DNA from: Apiotrichum sp. Y4204
Lineage: Eukaryota; Basidiomycota; Tremellomycetes; Trichosporonales; Trichosporonaceae
NCBI GenBank assembly: GCA_025531455.1
Contig: JAMYHL010000003.1
Coordinates: 868,001 to 932,000, forward strand
Direction of reading: 5' to 3'
Length of the DNA stretch: 64,000 nt
Position numbers and translations under genes: made by a program. This document shows, one piece after another, positions 1 through 11,200 of the stretch. Position 1 is the stretch's first letter; each line of letters opens with the position of its first letter. A model generated the notes under the pieces. That model was not told the origin of the DNA. It saw only the letters and a program-made list of their open reading frames with translations, and ran no database searches.

Positions 1-477
1 CGAGAGACGAAGGGGGGGTGGTGGGGAGTGACAGGGGAGGGGGCGACGAGGCGCGCGAGACATGCAGCAAAAGAGGAGAGACGAGAGCAAATGTCCATGA
101 CGCCACACGCCAAAAACTCTGAACAAGAGAGAGAGAGGGAGAGAGCCAGAGATCGCATTCCACACGCCCAGCACCGGCCAGCGAGCGGCAAGAAAAGAGA
201 AACACAACATCTACTTGTCTCTCTCGGTATGCACAAGACCAGAGGAGATCGAGCGAGAGAGACTCCGGATATGCATCGAGATGTCTTGCAATTATCCACA
301 TCCAAATTTCCAAGCGCTCGGCGTTGGCAGCTGCTGCAACAGAGAGAGAGAGAGAGAGATCGGACAAGAGCACAGACCAGAGATATATCTACCACAAAGA
401 CCACATCTCAACTGGCGTGACCATCTTTCTTCGCATTCCCATCCCCATTGCATTCTCATCTCATCTCATCTCTCACC
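1..477. other. Intergenic, GA-repeat rich leader region
   Basis: No gene is recognised here. The stretch holds several GA/AG microsatellite runs (about 127-145 and 340-360) and, nearer the 478 ORF, a CT-rich pyrimidine tract (about 415-475). Such tracts are common in fungal promoters and 5' leaders. Open frames running through the GA repeats translate to Arg/Glu repeats, as expected for simple sequence. Confidence 0.5.
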
Positions 478-1176
478 ATGACCGTTCTCTGCACAACACC
501 AACACAAGCATCAACTCCCATCCCCATCCCCATCGCCGCTCGCATGAGCATCCCGTCTCCCTCCCCATCTCCCCCGCTCGAAGCCATCCCCATGAGCCGC
601 AGCCCGGCCTCGATGGGCGTGTACCGCACCCCAACCGCCATCCCCATGGCACGCTCGACCACCTCGACCACTACTCCCCGCCGCGTCCCCATCCCACCCC
701 TCATGCGCCGCGAGGGCGCAGGCATCCCCATGGGCGGCGTCGCGATGGAGCGATCGACAGCAAGCCTCGGCACAGACTACAACCCCTTCTACCAGCGCCA
801 GGTGGCCGTGCGCCCGGCGCGCGTCTGTGTCCTCCCGCTCGCGATCACTGTCCCCACCTCGGCGCTCCCCAGCCCCCCGCCGTCGCCGATCCCCAGCCGG
901 CGTCCCATGGACGAGAACGCCCCCACGCCACTCGCCAAGCGCAGCGCACTCACCCCGCGCGCCTTCCCCGCCTTCCCCGCTGTTTGGCCCGAGTTGCCGG
1001 CGGCGTCCCGCCGCCGTCGCCGCCGCGGCCTCAGCGCCCCGCCCCCGCACCTCCTCCTCCGCATTCCCGACGGCGCAAAGACCCCGCGCAACGCCACCAC
1101 CCCCATCCGGGCGTGCGGACACACTCGCCACGCCTCGGTCGCACTGGCGTTTCCCATGCCCATGGCCGGTGAATAG
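478..1176 (+). CDS. Hypothetical Pro/Ser/Arg-rich protein (232 aa)
   Basis: Single-exon ORF of 233 codons. The start is the first ATG after a pyrimidine-rich leader, in a CACC-ATG-A context. The protein is low in complexity: Pro/Ser/Thr/Ile repeats in the first 75 residues, a less biased stretch around residues 85-130 including YNPFYQRQ, then Pro-rich segments with a run of six Arg near residue 185. There is no signal peptide, membrane helix or known domain. The opposite strand and another frame are also open because of the GC-rich composition, so coding status rests on the good start context and the internal non-repetitive patch. It could be a disordered regulatory protein or a chance ORF. 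Confidence 0.35.
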   Translation: MTVLCTTPTQASTPIPIPIAARMSIPSPSPSPPLEAIPMSRSPASMGVYRTPTAIPMARSTTSTTTPRRVPIPPLMRREGAGIPMGGVAMERSTASLGTDYNPFYQRQVAVRPARVCVLPLAITVPTSALPSPPPSPIPSRRPMDENAPTPLAKRSALTPRAFPAFPAVWPELPAASRRRRRRGLSAPPPHLLLRIPDGAKTPRNATTPIRACGHTRHASVALAFPMPMAGE

Positions 1177-2068
1177 CCCGGTTATCAGCTCTACCTTGGC
1201 CAAGTAAATGCCAGGTACCAGGAGTGCGGGACGATCAGGCCCGCAAGAGAGCCGTCATCCAAACATAAACACACACATACAAACCATCCACCAAAACAGC
1301 CCTCCCCGTGACTTGCATCGCACTCGCTCCCGCGGCTCGGCCAGCGCCGCCTTCCCAGGGGGCTGCGCGTAAACATCCCGGGCAAGAACAAGACGCGTTT
1401 TCGGCTGCTGTGCAGCTGGCATACGCACTCTCTCTCCGATCATCACGATTCACGCATGCCGCGGACCCAGGCACGCCGAGCTGTTGGGTTGAGCGCCGTT
1501 CGAGTGGCGGCGAACCCCCGACGGCATTCCACACGCAGTGCGCCGAGTTGACATCCGGCACACCGGGTATTCGGTTCACTTGCGGTTCAGGCTGTTCCAT
1601 CCCCGCCCACACGTTTCCGTTCGATAGCATACACGCATCTCTTTCTCGTCTCATCTCATCGCCGCATCGATTTCTGCCGCCTGGCGCGGCCACGACCTTT
1701 CACGACCTTACGACCTCATCCCATAGTCAATCTCATCCTGGACCCTGTCAAAGAACAATTCACAACCCAACCAAGTAAAAGCACCTAAACGAACGGACGT
1801 TTCGCGGTCCCCCGGCCCGGATCCCATAGCCCAGCACTGCGCAATAGTACGCGCAGCATCACGAGTTGTAGCAGATTAATAGCATGTGACACGGTACACG
1901 AATACACACCTGGAAACCGAAGACGGCGACCGCGGCTCGTGACTTGGTAGAGATCGGAGATCGAGATCGGAGGCACGAGGAGACGGTGGCAACCGAGTGG
2001 TCCGCTGGAAGTAAGAAGCCAGAGGCCAGAGGCGAGCTTCGCGACGCACGAGGATGAGGACGTGACGG

Positions 2069-2096
2069 GCCGGTGGGCCGGTGGGCCGGTGGCGGC
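2069..2096. repeat. Short tandem repeat, 9-bp unit
   Basis: Three to four direct copies of the unit gggccggtg in a row. This is simple tandem duplication in non-coding DNA, with no evident function. Confidence 0.6.
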
Positions 2097-2794
2097 GACC
2101 GACACCGTCTCTCGTATTCTCATCTCTCACCGTTCCTGTCCTATCAGTTCCCCATTCCCCACTTTGCCACTTGCCACCTGGTGCTTGATGCCAGCTACAT
2201 GCGTACATGCGTGTCTGCGGTCACTGTCTTATGATCCTGTGTCATGCATACACATCTCACATCCAGCCTGATCCATGAATACACAAGGGCGATTCTGACA
2301 CAAATGAAGCTGCGAGAGCTCCCCAGGGCCTGGCAAAATAGGACAGGGTAAGGACGCAGCGCTAGCGTTGCGCGTACCCCGTCACATTCAGATCAAATGT
2401 TGTTGTGGGAACGATCCGTACTGAATGCTGAATGATCCAAGCATCACGGGTTTGCTCGATCAGCGACCAACACAGTCCGGAGAAATCATGTATTGAATAT
2501 GAATACAACTTACACCGGTTCTTTCGATGCGCCGACGCTCCGAGACGAGACATCGGATGGAAGGTGCACAGGGCGCAAAGTGTCCCGCAGGCCTGGACTG
2601 GTGACGATGAAACAGGTCGTGACGCTGACGACATGAATGCTGGCGCTCTGGCAGTGATATGTGGTTGCTGTTTTGCTCGATAGCAGCGCTGTCGAGTCGG
2701 GTGGCAACTAGCTACGAGGTGCCAAGCATGCACAACGCTGTCATGACTTGGACCCACAGTACCACAGTGGGTGGCGAATCCCTCGCGTGTCGGA

Positions 2795-2821
2795 CGACGC
2801 GTCGGATCGTCCGACGCGTCG
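2795..2821. repeat. Perfect inverted repeat with two ACGCGT words
   Basis: Two 12-bp arms (cgacgcgtcgga and its exact reverse complement) flank a 3-bp spacer. Each arm contains ACGCGT, the core of the MluI cell-cycle box bound by MBF-type factors in fungi. The element could be a paired MBF site or a hairpin. No gene start lies close by: DBP4 ends, rather than begins, about 540 bp to the right. Confidence 0.6.
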
Positions 2822-3360
2822 CGCTTGGCGCTAGTGCGCTAGGCTGCTAGACGGACAATTGGATCTCAATCCTCGATTCTCGACCCTCGATCCTTCCGAC
2901 GACAGCTGGTGGGCTGTTCGGGCATGGTGTGGGGAACGTGGGGTCACCGTGATGCCATACATGAAGGAAGGAAGGGATAGGGGCTGGGGCAATCTCGCTG
3001 ACTAGCTGAGCCTGTTTCGCGCATCGTGCATAGCGTCGCACCTCGTTCATAGCGCCGTGCTGCATCGTGAGTGGAAGGGGAATAGTGGATAGTCCATAGC
3101 GGGTACCGGTTAGTGACGGACGTGACGCGGGCAATGTTAGCATGTTGGACGGAATTCAGTGACTGTCAGTTTGGGAACTCTGGGACTCTTATTACTCTGG
3201 GCGGTTACACCTAGTGACGCCGGATTGTAACGCGTCACGCGTCGGCCCACGGCACTGCACTGCGATCGGTCATTCCAGGTCATGCGCCGTGGAGATACCC
3301 ATCGCATGCACCGCACCTGTTCCCAATGCCCTGTAGATACCAATCCCATAATGCAATCTA

Positions 3361-6000
3361 TCACTCGCCACGGAGGAGGCGGAGCGCGAGCTCCTCGTCG
3401 TCGGCGAGCTCCGCCGTTGCCTGGCCCCTGCGCTTTTTCGTCGGCCGCGGTTCCGGCTCGGGCGACGGCGACGGCGACGGCGACGGCCCCAGAGACGGAC
3501 CCGACCCGGCGTCCGAGTATCCCCCGTCGTCCGAGTCGCCGCCGATCATCGCGACGTTTTCGCCCATCATCTCGGCCATCATCTGCCGTCAGCACACAAA
3601 GAAAGTTCCAGACTCACCGCACGCTCGCGCTCCTTGCGCTTCCGCTTCTTCTCGCGGCGCTTCTCGCGGGCGACCTCGCGGTCGACAACGTCGGCCTCAC
3701 GCATCCGTGCGGCCTCCTCCTCGACGTAGGCGCGGCGCACCTCCTCTGCCGCTGCGCTGTCCTCGACCTCCTTGCCGTGCTCGTAAAAGTCGCGCGCGCG
3801 GCCCTCCTCGTCAAACAGCATCTTGCTCGGCAGGCCGCGTGTCTTGAGCTGGCCCTTGCGTGTCATTGCGTCCTTGAGCTTGCGTTTCGAGAGGTCAGCG
3901 GAAGTTACCAGGGGTTTGGAGCCGCTCGCGGCCGCAGCGACCACCGCGTCGGCCTCGGCATCGGAACCCAGGTCCAGGTCATGGTCGCGCCGCGCGAGCG
4001 TAAACACCTCGTCGTCGTCCGCGTCCTCGTGCGACACGAGCTTCGAGTAGTGGTCCGTCAGAATCGACTGGTTTTTGCGCTCAAACATCCGGTCGTACTT
4101 TGTGCGCACTGGTGCGGGTCGTACCGGTTTGTCAGAGTCGGACTCGGATCCAGAGCTGGATTCAGAGCCGGACTCGGAGCCGGAGCCAGACCCAGACTCA
4201 TCGCCGCTCTCGTCATCCTCGCCGCTCTCCTCTCCCTCACTCTCCTCCTCGTCCTCATCCTCCTCTCCACTTTCGCTATCGCTCCCAAGCTTCTGGTGGA
4301 TCACGATCGGTCCGTCGTCCTTCTTCTGTTCGCCACGCCTCTGGTTCTTCCCGCTCTTCTCCAACAGCTTGATCTGCGGCGCACCGGGCAGACCCATGCT
4401 CGCGGCGTACGCCTCGGCGGGGTACGCGTCGAGGTCGAACACGGTCTTGTCCTTCTGGATGTGGATTGAGCGCATGTACGAGATGAATGCCTGGTGTCAG
4501 CGTATTCCAGCAGTGTTTCACCCACCCTCTGGCCCAGGTACTTGATCTCTGGCTCCTTGAACGCAAAGCTCTGCATCTGCTGCGCAAGCTTGCCCATCTT
4601 GCTCTCCTTGATCTTGATACGCTGCACGTTGATGCCCTTCTCCTCCCAGCGCGCCTTCATGCCGTCCTCCTCGGACGGACAGAGGAGACACAACCCCTTG
4701 CCCTCGGACTGGTACCGCGCCGTACGGCCCACGCGGTGGATATATGTGTCCACGTCGTCGGGGCAGTCGAGCTGGATGACCCAGTCGACGGCGGGAAAGT
4801 CGAGGCCACGTGCGGCAATATCCGTGCAGATCAAGAGCGCGTGGTTGGACGTGGAGAACTTTTGGAAAATGCTCATCCGCGTCGGCTGCTTCTGCTTGCC
4901 GTGCAGATGCATAAGCGGCAGACCGGGGTGCAGGCGGCGGAACGTCTCAAAGATGAAGCGCACCTGCTTGCCGCTGGTGACGAACACGACGCCCTTCATC
5001 TTGAGATGGCTCTTGATAAAGCCCCACAGCGCGTCGAGCTTGCGTTCAAGGGGCACGACGGCATAATACTGCTCGAGGTTGGACGGCATGACGCCCTCCT
5101 CGCCCGCCTTGTTACAGTTGATGTATATCGGGTCGTGGAGGGAGAGTTTTGCGAGCGCCCCAAGGTCCTTGCTCTGGGTGGCGGAAAACAGAAGCGTCTG
5201 GCGGTCAGCACGGGCGGTTGCCGACGGGGAAAAGTGCTGGATAATAGCCCTGAGCGCCGGGAGGAATCCCATGTCGAGCAGGCGGTCCGCCTCGTCAAGG
5301 ACAAGCACCTTGACGCCCATGCTGTCGAACCCGACCGTGCTGTCGAGGTGCTGGAGGAGACGGCCGGGGGTAGCGATGAGAATGTTCATCTTCGCCAGCC
5401 GGTCGCGCTCCTCTTTGAGCGGCTTGCCGCCAATAACGAGACCGGCGGAAAAGGTGTGGAAGCGGCCAATGTCCCGCAGCGCATTGAACGTCTGCACGGC
5501 GAGCTCGCGCGTCGGCGAGATGACCACCGCCCCGAGTCCGTCCATCGGCCCCCACTTGTTGAGGTACAGGCGCTCGAGCATCGGGATGAGGAACGCAAGC
5601 GTCTTGCCAGAGCCGGTACGTGCCGAGCCGAGCAGGTCTGCCCCGCGCAGCGCTGGCGGGATCGCGAGCGCCTGGATCGGCGTCGGCTCCACAAAGTGGC
5701 TGTGCTTCAGGCCTACAGTTAGTACTCTCCGAGTTTCGGGGCTCACCTCGCAGGGTACGGTCCGAGAGCGGGAGCTGGGCAAACTGGGTAACCTCCCCAG
5801 CTTCCTGCAATAAGTCAGCAAAACCTCAGAATTCCACTCACATAGGCATCAATGCGGCGCTTGAGCTCGGTGAGCTCGGCATCCTGCCGCGCGCGCTTCG
5901 CAACGTTGCTCTTCACGAGCGGCGCGCGCTGCACCTTGCCCTTCCCCTTGCCATTCTTTGATTGCTTGGAGGACGACGCGCGACCCTCGGTGGAAGGCAT
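3361..6000 (-). CDS. DBP4: DEAD-box ATP-dependent RNA helicase DBP4 (832 aa)
   Basis: Nucleolar RNA helicase for 18S rRNA maturation in the small-subunit processome. Exons on the minus strand: 6000-5842, 5804-5747, 5712-4526, 4490-3618, 3582-3361. The four introns are 34-37 nt and phases agree. The N-terminus is basic. The Q motif FVEPTPIQ lies at about residues 79-86, Walker A ARTGSGKT at 103-110, DEAD at 212-215, an SAT motif follows, and the helicase C domain ends with HRVGRTAR at about 398. The family sequence after the core (YLGQR-AFISYMRSI) runs exactly across the third intron. The C-terminal third is basic/acidic with a long Asp/Glu/Ser tract (about 560-620), a coiled region rich in Arg/Lys/Glu, and a Ser-Pro repeat in the last exon. 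Length and layout match Dbp4/Hca4/DDX10. It is divergent from the 6613 gene, with about 600 bp between them. Confidence 0.95.
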
Positions 6001-6612
6001 GGCGATAGATGTCAGAGGTAAGGTGAAGAAATGTTGGAGGAGCAGAGATTGCAGAAATGGCACCATGCCAGAAATCGCAGAATCATATCCATAACAAAAC
6101 GGTCATGAAATCTAAAATCAGAGTCACGTGATGTGACCAAAGAGGGAGTGGCAAAATATTACATAACTTTCTTTGTTAATCCGAGCATTCTCCGGCAAAA
6201 CGCTGAATGGAGCCCCACAGCGTCATGCACCTGATCAGCATCGCCGATGCCGCTACCGACGCCGACGACGATGCGCGGAGCATGGAGCTCTAATGTCGAG
6301 CCCTGTTGAAGAGAAATTCGTCAATAAGCGCCGCTGCATGCAGTGGATGCAGCATTGGAGCTTCGGAGCTTCGGAGGCGGCACAGCGGTACAGCCCAGGG
6401 GCGGTACATGTCGACCCCGCGCCGGATCGGGAATACAAACACGCATTAGGATTTCCTCCCCGGTGATTACATTCCTAAGCTCACCATTAGGATCCCACAT
6501 ACACCCTCCACTCCCACACCATTTTGCCGCTGACGCGCCCCCCTTCCGGGGTACCAGGGTATGACAACATCAACACTCGTGCATCCCGCATTTCTCCATC
6601 TTGCCACCCACC
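6001..6612. promoter_or_regulatory. Divergent promoter region, DBP4 and 6613 gene
   Basis: This 612-bp gap separates two divergent genes. It contains the palindrome TCACGTGA at 6124-6131, a consensus for bHLH factors of the Cbf1/USF type, about 125 bp upstream of the DBP4 start codon. The assignment to a particular factor is inferred. Confidence 0.4.
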
Positions 6613-8019
6613 ATGAGCTTCAACTACGCGCACGTCCTCAACAGCTTGCGGCGCGGCGGCGCCCCGGCCTCTACTGGCGGAGCACCAGCTTCAGAAGAAG
6701 CGGCAGCAGCGCCAGCAGCTCCGCCGCCGCCTCCCGCCCCCGTCCCCGCGCCCGGGCCTGGCGGCCGGCTCCCAGGCGAAGGCTACCTCACTCCCTCGGG
6801 CGACGGTTCCTCCGCCTCTCCCGCGCGCGCACGGTCACCCCGGTCTCCGCAGCTTTCTCCCCGGGCGCGGCGCTCGTCTCCTGTTCTCCTCCATCCTCTT
6901 CCGGGATGTACGACGCTAGAGAAGGAGTCGCGGGCGCAGAGCGAGCTCGAGCTCGACCGCCAGACCGCGCAGCGGCGCCGCGAGGCCGAGCTCGCCGAGG
7001 CGCTCCTTGATGCCGAGCACAGAGTCGAGAGGATAGCGGCCAAAGAGAGTGTGGGGACATGGCGGAAGAAGAGCGTAAAGGAGCAAGAACTGGGCGGGGA
7101 CTGGGGCTCGAGCGCGCCGTTTGCGACCCCTCCGCAGGCGTACGAGCTGTATGCGGCGATTGACAAGCGTGATATCGACTACATTGCGCGTGTGAGGGAC
7201 CACGCGTTCAATCTCCTGTTGCAGAAGAATGCGGGCGAGTTTCCGGTCATCTACGCCGCGCGGTGGGGGGACACGCACCGCGAGGTGCTTATCGTCATTG
7301 TTGGCGCTCTCTCGAGGTGAGAAGATCCGAAGAGTTGATCGTTCTGATGGCAGATACGTCAACCAACTCTCAGAGGACGACTTCAAGACGCGCGATGTGC
7401 AGAACACGCTCAAAATGCTGAGAGCCAACGTACATACTACACCCATCTACTCCCTTACTGACGGCAGTTAAAACTCGCGATCGATAACGCCCTGCTGCCC
7501 GCACAGCACTCGGCCCTGCTCGCGTCCTATCTCCAAGTCCTGATCATGTCCGAGGGCGACGCATGGGTGCACCGCAGCACGCACGATCTGGGGCTCGTAC
7601 TCCGCTCGGACGGCTCGTCGCCCGTGCAAGAGGCGGAGAGCATGGTGCGCCGCTTCTGTACCAAGGAGCTGCGCGGCGCGCCGCAGGGCGACGTCGAGGT
7701 GTACGTTGCGAATGCTGCGCTCGATCTCGTGATCATGGCGGCGTGGGGTGTTGCCGCGGGCCAGATGGATGCAGAACCTCTCCCGGTGAGTAACTGATAA
7801 AGCCGCAGGACTGACGTTCTCTAGACGTACACGCTCGCCCGCGATTTGCGCACATACATGCTCTTCGTCGAGGTGATGGACGAGCACCGCAAACAGCTGC
7901 ACAAGGTGTCCCGCCGCGTACGCGCGATTCTTGGACACCTCGAGGCGCTCGCCGGGGATACCAAGAAGGGCGTGCAGGAACGGCTCCGCGACGTGCGTGC
8001 CGCCGTGGACGGCAAGTGA
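6613..8019 (+). CDS. Conserved-looking protein of unknown function (430 aa)
   Basis: Four exons: 6613-7316, 7354-7429, 7468-7785, 7825-8019. The introns are 37-39 nt, phases agree, and the start is ATG in an ACCC-ACC-ATG context. The first 110 residues are disordered (Ala/Pro-rich, then Ser/Arg/Pro). From about residue 105 there is a helical coiled-coil segment rich in Glu/Arg/Leu (ESRAQSELELDRQTAQRRRE). From about residue 170 to the end it is an all-alpha globular domain, starting near AYELYAAIDKRDIDYI and ending with Lys/Arg-rich helices. There is no signal peptide or membrane segment. I do not recognise the family; the well-ordered helical region split by standard introns argues for a real gene. 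The 3' end converges on SNF5, with about 190 bp between them. Confidence 0.8.
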
Positions 8020-8210
8020 GCTGTCCAGTAGTATATAATCAACCGTGTTGTGTTAGTACAGGACAGAGTCCTCACATATTGTCTCGTATCTCGTATCGTA
8101 TACCCTGACACGAAGGCCGCTACATCTATGCCCAAATATATGTATGTGCTTCTCGCTACAGCACCCTCAAATAGTCGCTGCTGACACCCCCCCCCCCCCC
8201 CACTTTCTCA
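8020..8210. other. Convergent intergenic spacer with poly-C run
   Basis: Shared 3' region of the 6613 gene and SNF5. It contains an uninterrupted run of 15 C at 8187-8201, immediately beyond the SNF5 stop codon. Nothing else is recognised. Confidence 0.6.
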
Positions 8211-11200
8211 TTACAGTTTCCGCCCGATGCGCGCCTCGACGCGCTCCCGGTGCTGCCGGTTCCGCAGGTGGACCTCAAAGTTGTTGAGCGTCTCGTCCGG
8301 CCCGGGGTTGTACAGCTTTCCCGGGCAGTCGTGGCACTTTACGCGCCACTCGGCAGGCGCGCCCGGTGGCAGGGGCGGCGCGTCCGCCGGCCGGCCCTTG
8401 AGGATGATGCTGAACCGGTGGTCCGGATACTTGTGCTGCATCTCGGCGTGTGCGCGCGCAGTCCATTCTGGCGGGTGCGGCGCCGAGGACGGCTTGGGTG
8501 TTGGCGGGGCTGCGGACGCCGACGAGCGCGGCTTGGCAGCCATGCTGGCCGCCGCCTTTGCCTTTTTCCGTTTCCGCTCGTCGTCGTCGTCGTCGTCATC
8601 CGAGGAAGAGGACGAGTCCGAGTCGGAATCGTCAAAGCGCCGCTTACGCGGTGGGGACGATGGCGCAGACGCGACTGGCATCTCGAACGCGGGCGGCTTT
8701 GGCGAATCGCTGTCCTTGCGCATGCGGTGGTACTCCTCGTCCTCGTTGTACTCGGCCGGCCGCCGCTGCCCCGTGCGCTGCAGGTAGTCGGCGCACTTTG
8801 CGCACAGGTCCATCTCGCGCATCCCGCCAGACAGGTGCTCGGGCACGCCGCAGTTCTTGCAGTGCCACAGCTTGGGCGGCGGGGGGAGCGCGATGGGCGT
8901 AGGCTTTGGCGGCTCCGGCTTGGCCTCTGCCGGCTTCGGTTCCTCCGCCTCCGGGCTGTCCGGGATGCGGCCGTTGTACCGTTTCCGTGCGGGCTGCGGT
9001 GAAGCGATCTCGGACTCGGAGTCTTCCCGCAGAGCGCGCTTAAAGCCGATCGTTGGAGTGTGCTCGCCATTGACGACGCTACCCTCACGGGTGGACGACG
9101 GAGAGGCACGCGACATGCCGCCGCGGGACATACGCCCACCCCACCGGCCGCGACCGCGGTGCGAAGTTTGCATAGCTGGCGGGGGGGAGGCTGTGAGAAG
9201 CGCCGGTTCGTTGAGCGCGAGGTTGATGTTGGCCTGGGCGGCTATGGCGGCCGCGCGGCGCGTGCTCGACGTCGGTGGCGGTGGCGGCTCAGCGGCAGCT
9301 ATGACGGCTGGGTCTATCGGCGGGTGGAGCTGGGTGCGGAACGTCTTGTGCGGCTCGCGTTCCGGGAGCACGACGCCGCGGCGGCCACGCGTGCCGCGCT
9401 TCTTGCGCTTGCTCTCCCGCTCGCGCTCCTTCTCGATGGCTATCACGTCCTGCTCGGTAATCATCGCGAGAACAGGCGTAAATGTCGCCATGGCCACATC
9501 CTCCTTACGCAGTGCATTGACCAGCGGGGGGAGGAAGGCGGACCGCACGTCGTCGTTTGCAATATGCCCAGAACCCTTCGTGTGGCCGACCAGGAAGAGC
9601 GAGCGCTGGTGCGCGAGCACCTGCTCGTGGATGTCGTGTGCGATGGCTGTCACAAACTCGCCGCTCAGACCCAGGTCAACACAGTACGACTGCGCAAACT
9701 CCTCTGGCGGCACGTTCGAGTTCAGGTCCCACTCGAACGTGTCCACGAGATTCTGCGTGCCGACAATAATGTCAATTTTAATCAGGATCCGCAGCTCGTC
9801 GTCATCAGCCGGAGCTGGCACACACGCCATCGCCTCGTCGACAGTCATGACCTTGTCCTCGAGCGGCTCGTCGTCAAACGCGACAATACGGATGTGCGAG
9901 TCGTCCTGGTTCGCGCCCTCGTCCGTCTTGATCTCCTCGTCCGCTTCATGTGCATGCCGAAACAGCTCGAGCATCGTACACGTCTCGGGGTCGTCCTCAT
10001 CAATGATACCACGCCCTGCGAGGCCGGTCGGTCGTTTGTCCTGTAGCGGCATGACCTGGTCCTGGTACTCGCGCACGCGCTCCTTGATCGCCGCCACAAT
10101 CTTGGGGATGAATTGCCCAGCGGGGAGCTTGAAGTCGTCGCATATGCTCTGCGCAAAGAGCTCGGGCGTCACAACCGTGTCTGCTGTCAGCTCAGAACTC
10201 TCGCCCAGCTCACCAGAACAATTCCACATGAACGTGTCGCTGAAACGGTTGTGCTCGTGTTCGAGCTCCAGGCGCACAGGCACAATGTGGTCCTCAATGT
10301 CCGCCATGCTCTTGTACTGCTTGGGCGTGAACCGAATCTCCCTCCGCTTGCGGGCCTTGAGCCGTGCGAGCGCCTTGTCGTTGGGATAGATGATGTTGAT
10401 GTGCTTGGGGACGCGGGGCCGAGCCTCGCCCTTGCCGAGCATCCACCACGGCGTCTGGCGCTCCTCCTCGGCCGCCCAGCGCGCGTTCTGCACACCCTGC
10501 TTCTTCCGGTGGGTAATCACGCTCTCTGCAAACTTGATATCCCGCGTGATCCACGTCTTGAGCTCGGCCTTTTCGAAATCAGACATCTCGGGAAGCTTGC
10601 CACCAAACGTCGGGTCCTCGTACTCGTCAAACTCGTTGATCGGGAGCGGCGTGATCGTCGTCGTCGGGAGGTCGGGGCGGAGCGCGGCCTCCCAGTCCTT
10701 GACCGGCAGGCCGTGGCCCGGCTGCTGTCCTGGCGCAGGTTGTGATGGAGTTTCTGGCGGAGGGCGGACAGGAGCGCCGCCGTGGGGGGGAATGAACGCC
10801 GGCGGAGGCATCGCCGCCTCACGAGCAGGCTTCTCCCCCTTGTTGACTGTCCCTGACGTCCGTCGTGCAAGGAGGGATCCCGGTGTTGGTGAGTCTGGGG
10901 CCCCGCCTGGTGCGAGATGCGGTGGTGGAGGTCGAGCCGGCGGTGCTGGTGATCCGGCCTGTCCGCCCGGCCACATTCGCTGCTGATGTTGCGCGACATT
11001 CTGCGACGGCGTCTCCTGCTGCGGTGAGGACTGCGGGGGGTGCGGCATCCCCGGAGGTGCACCGGGGAAGGGCATGCCTGGTGGGCCCATCGGTCGCGGC
11101 GGCGGCATGCCAGGTTGCGGCGGCTGTCCCATTCCTCCCGGCATCTGGCTCATACGCTGCTGCTGAGACGCGCGCTGCAGGTGCATGAGGAACATCTGCA

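Larger units (their letters stand above)
1177..3360. other. Intergenic, no gene recognised
   Basis: About 2.2 kb between the 478 ORF and the 3' end of DBP4. No open frame here shows protein-family motifs. It holds a 9-bp tandem repeat (2069-2096), a dense patch of GATC words (about 1950-1970), a perfect 12-bp-arm inverted repeat (2795-2821), and two further ACGCGT words at about 3231-3243. Confidence 0.5.

Noticed and set aside
3282..4469. Long plus-strand ORF (395 codons)
   Set aside because: It is the antisense shadow of the DBP4 C-terminal exon, caused by acidic/Ser codon bias.
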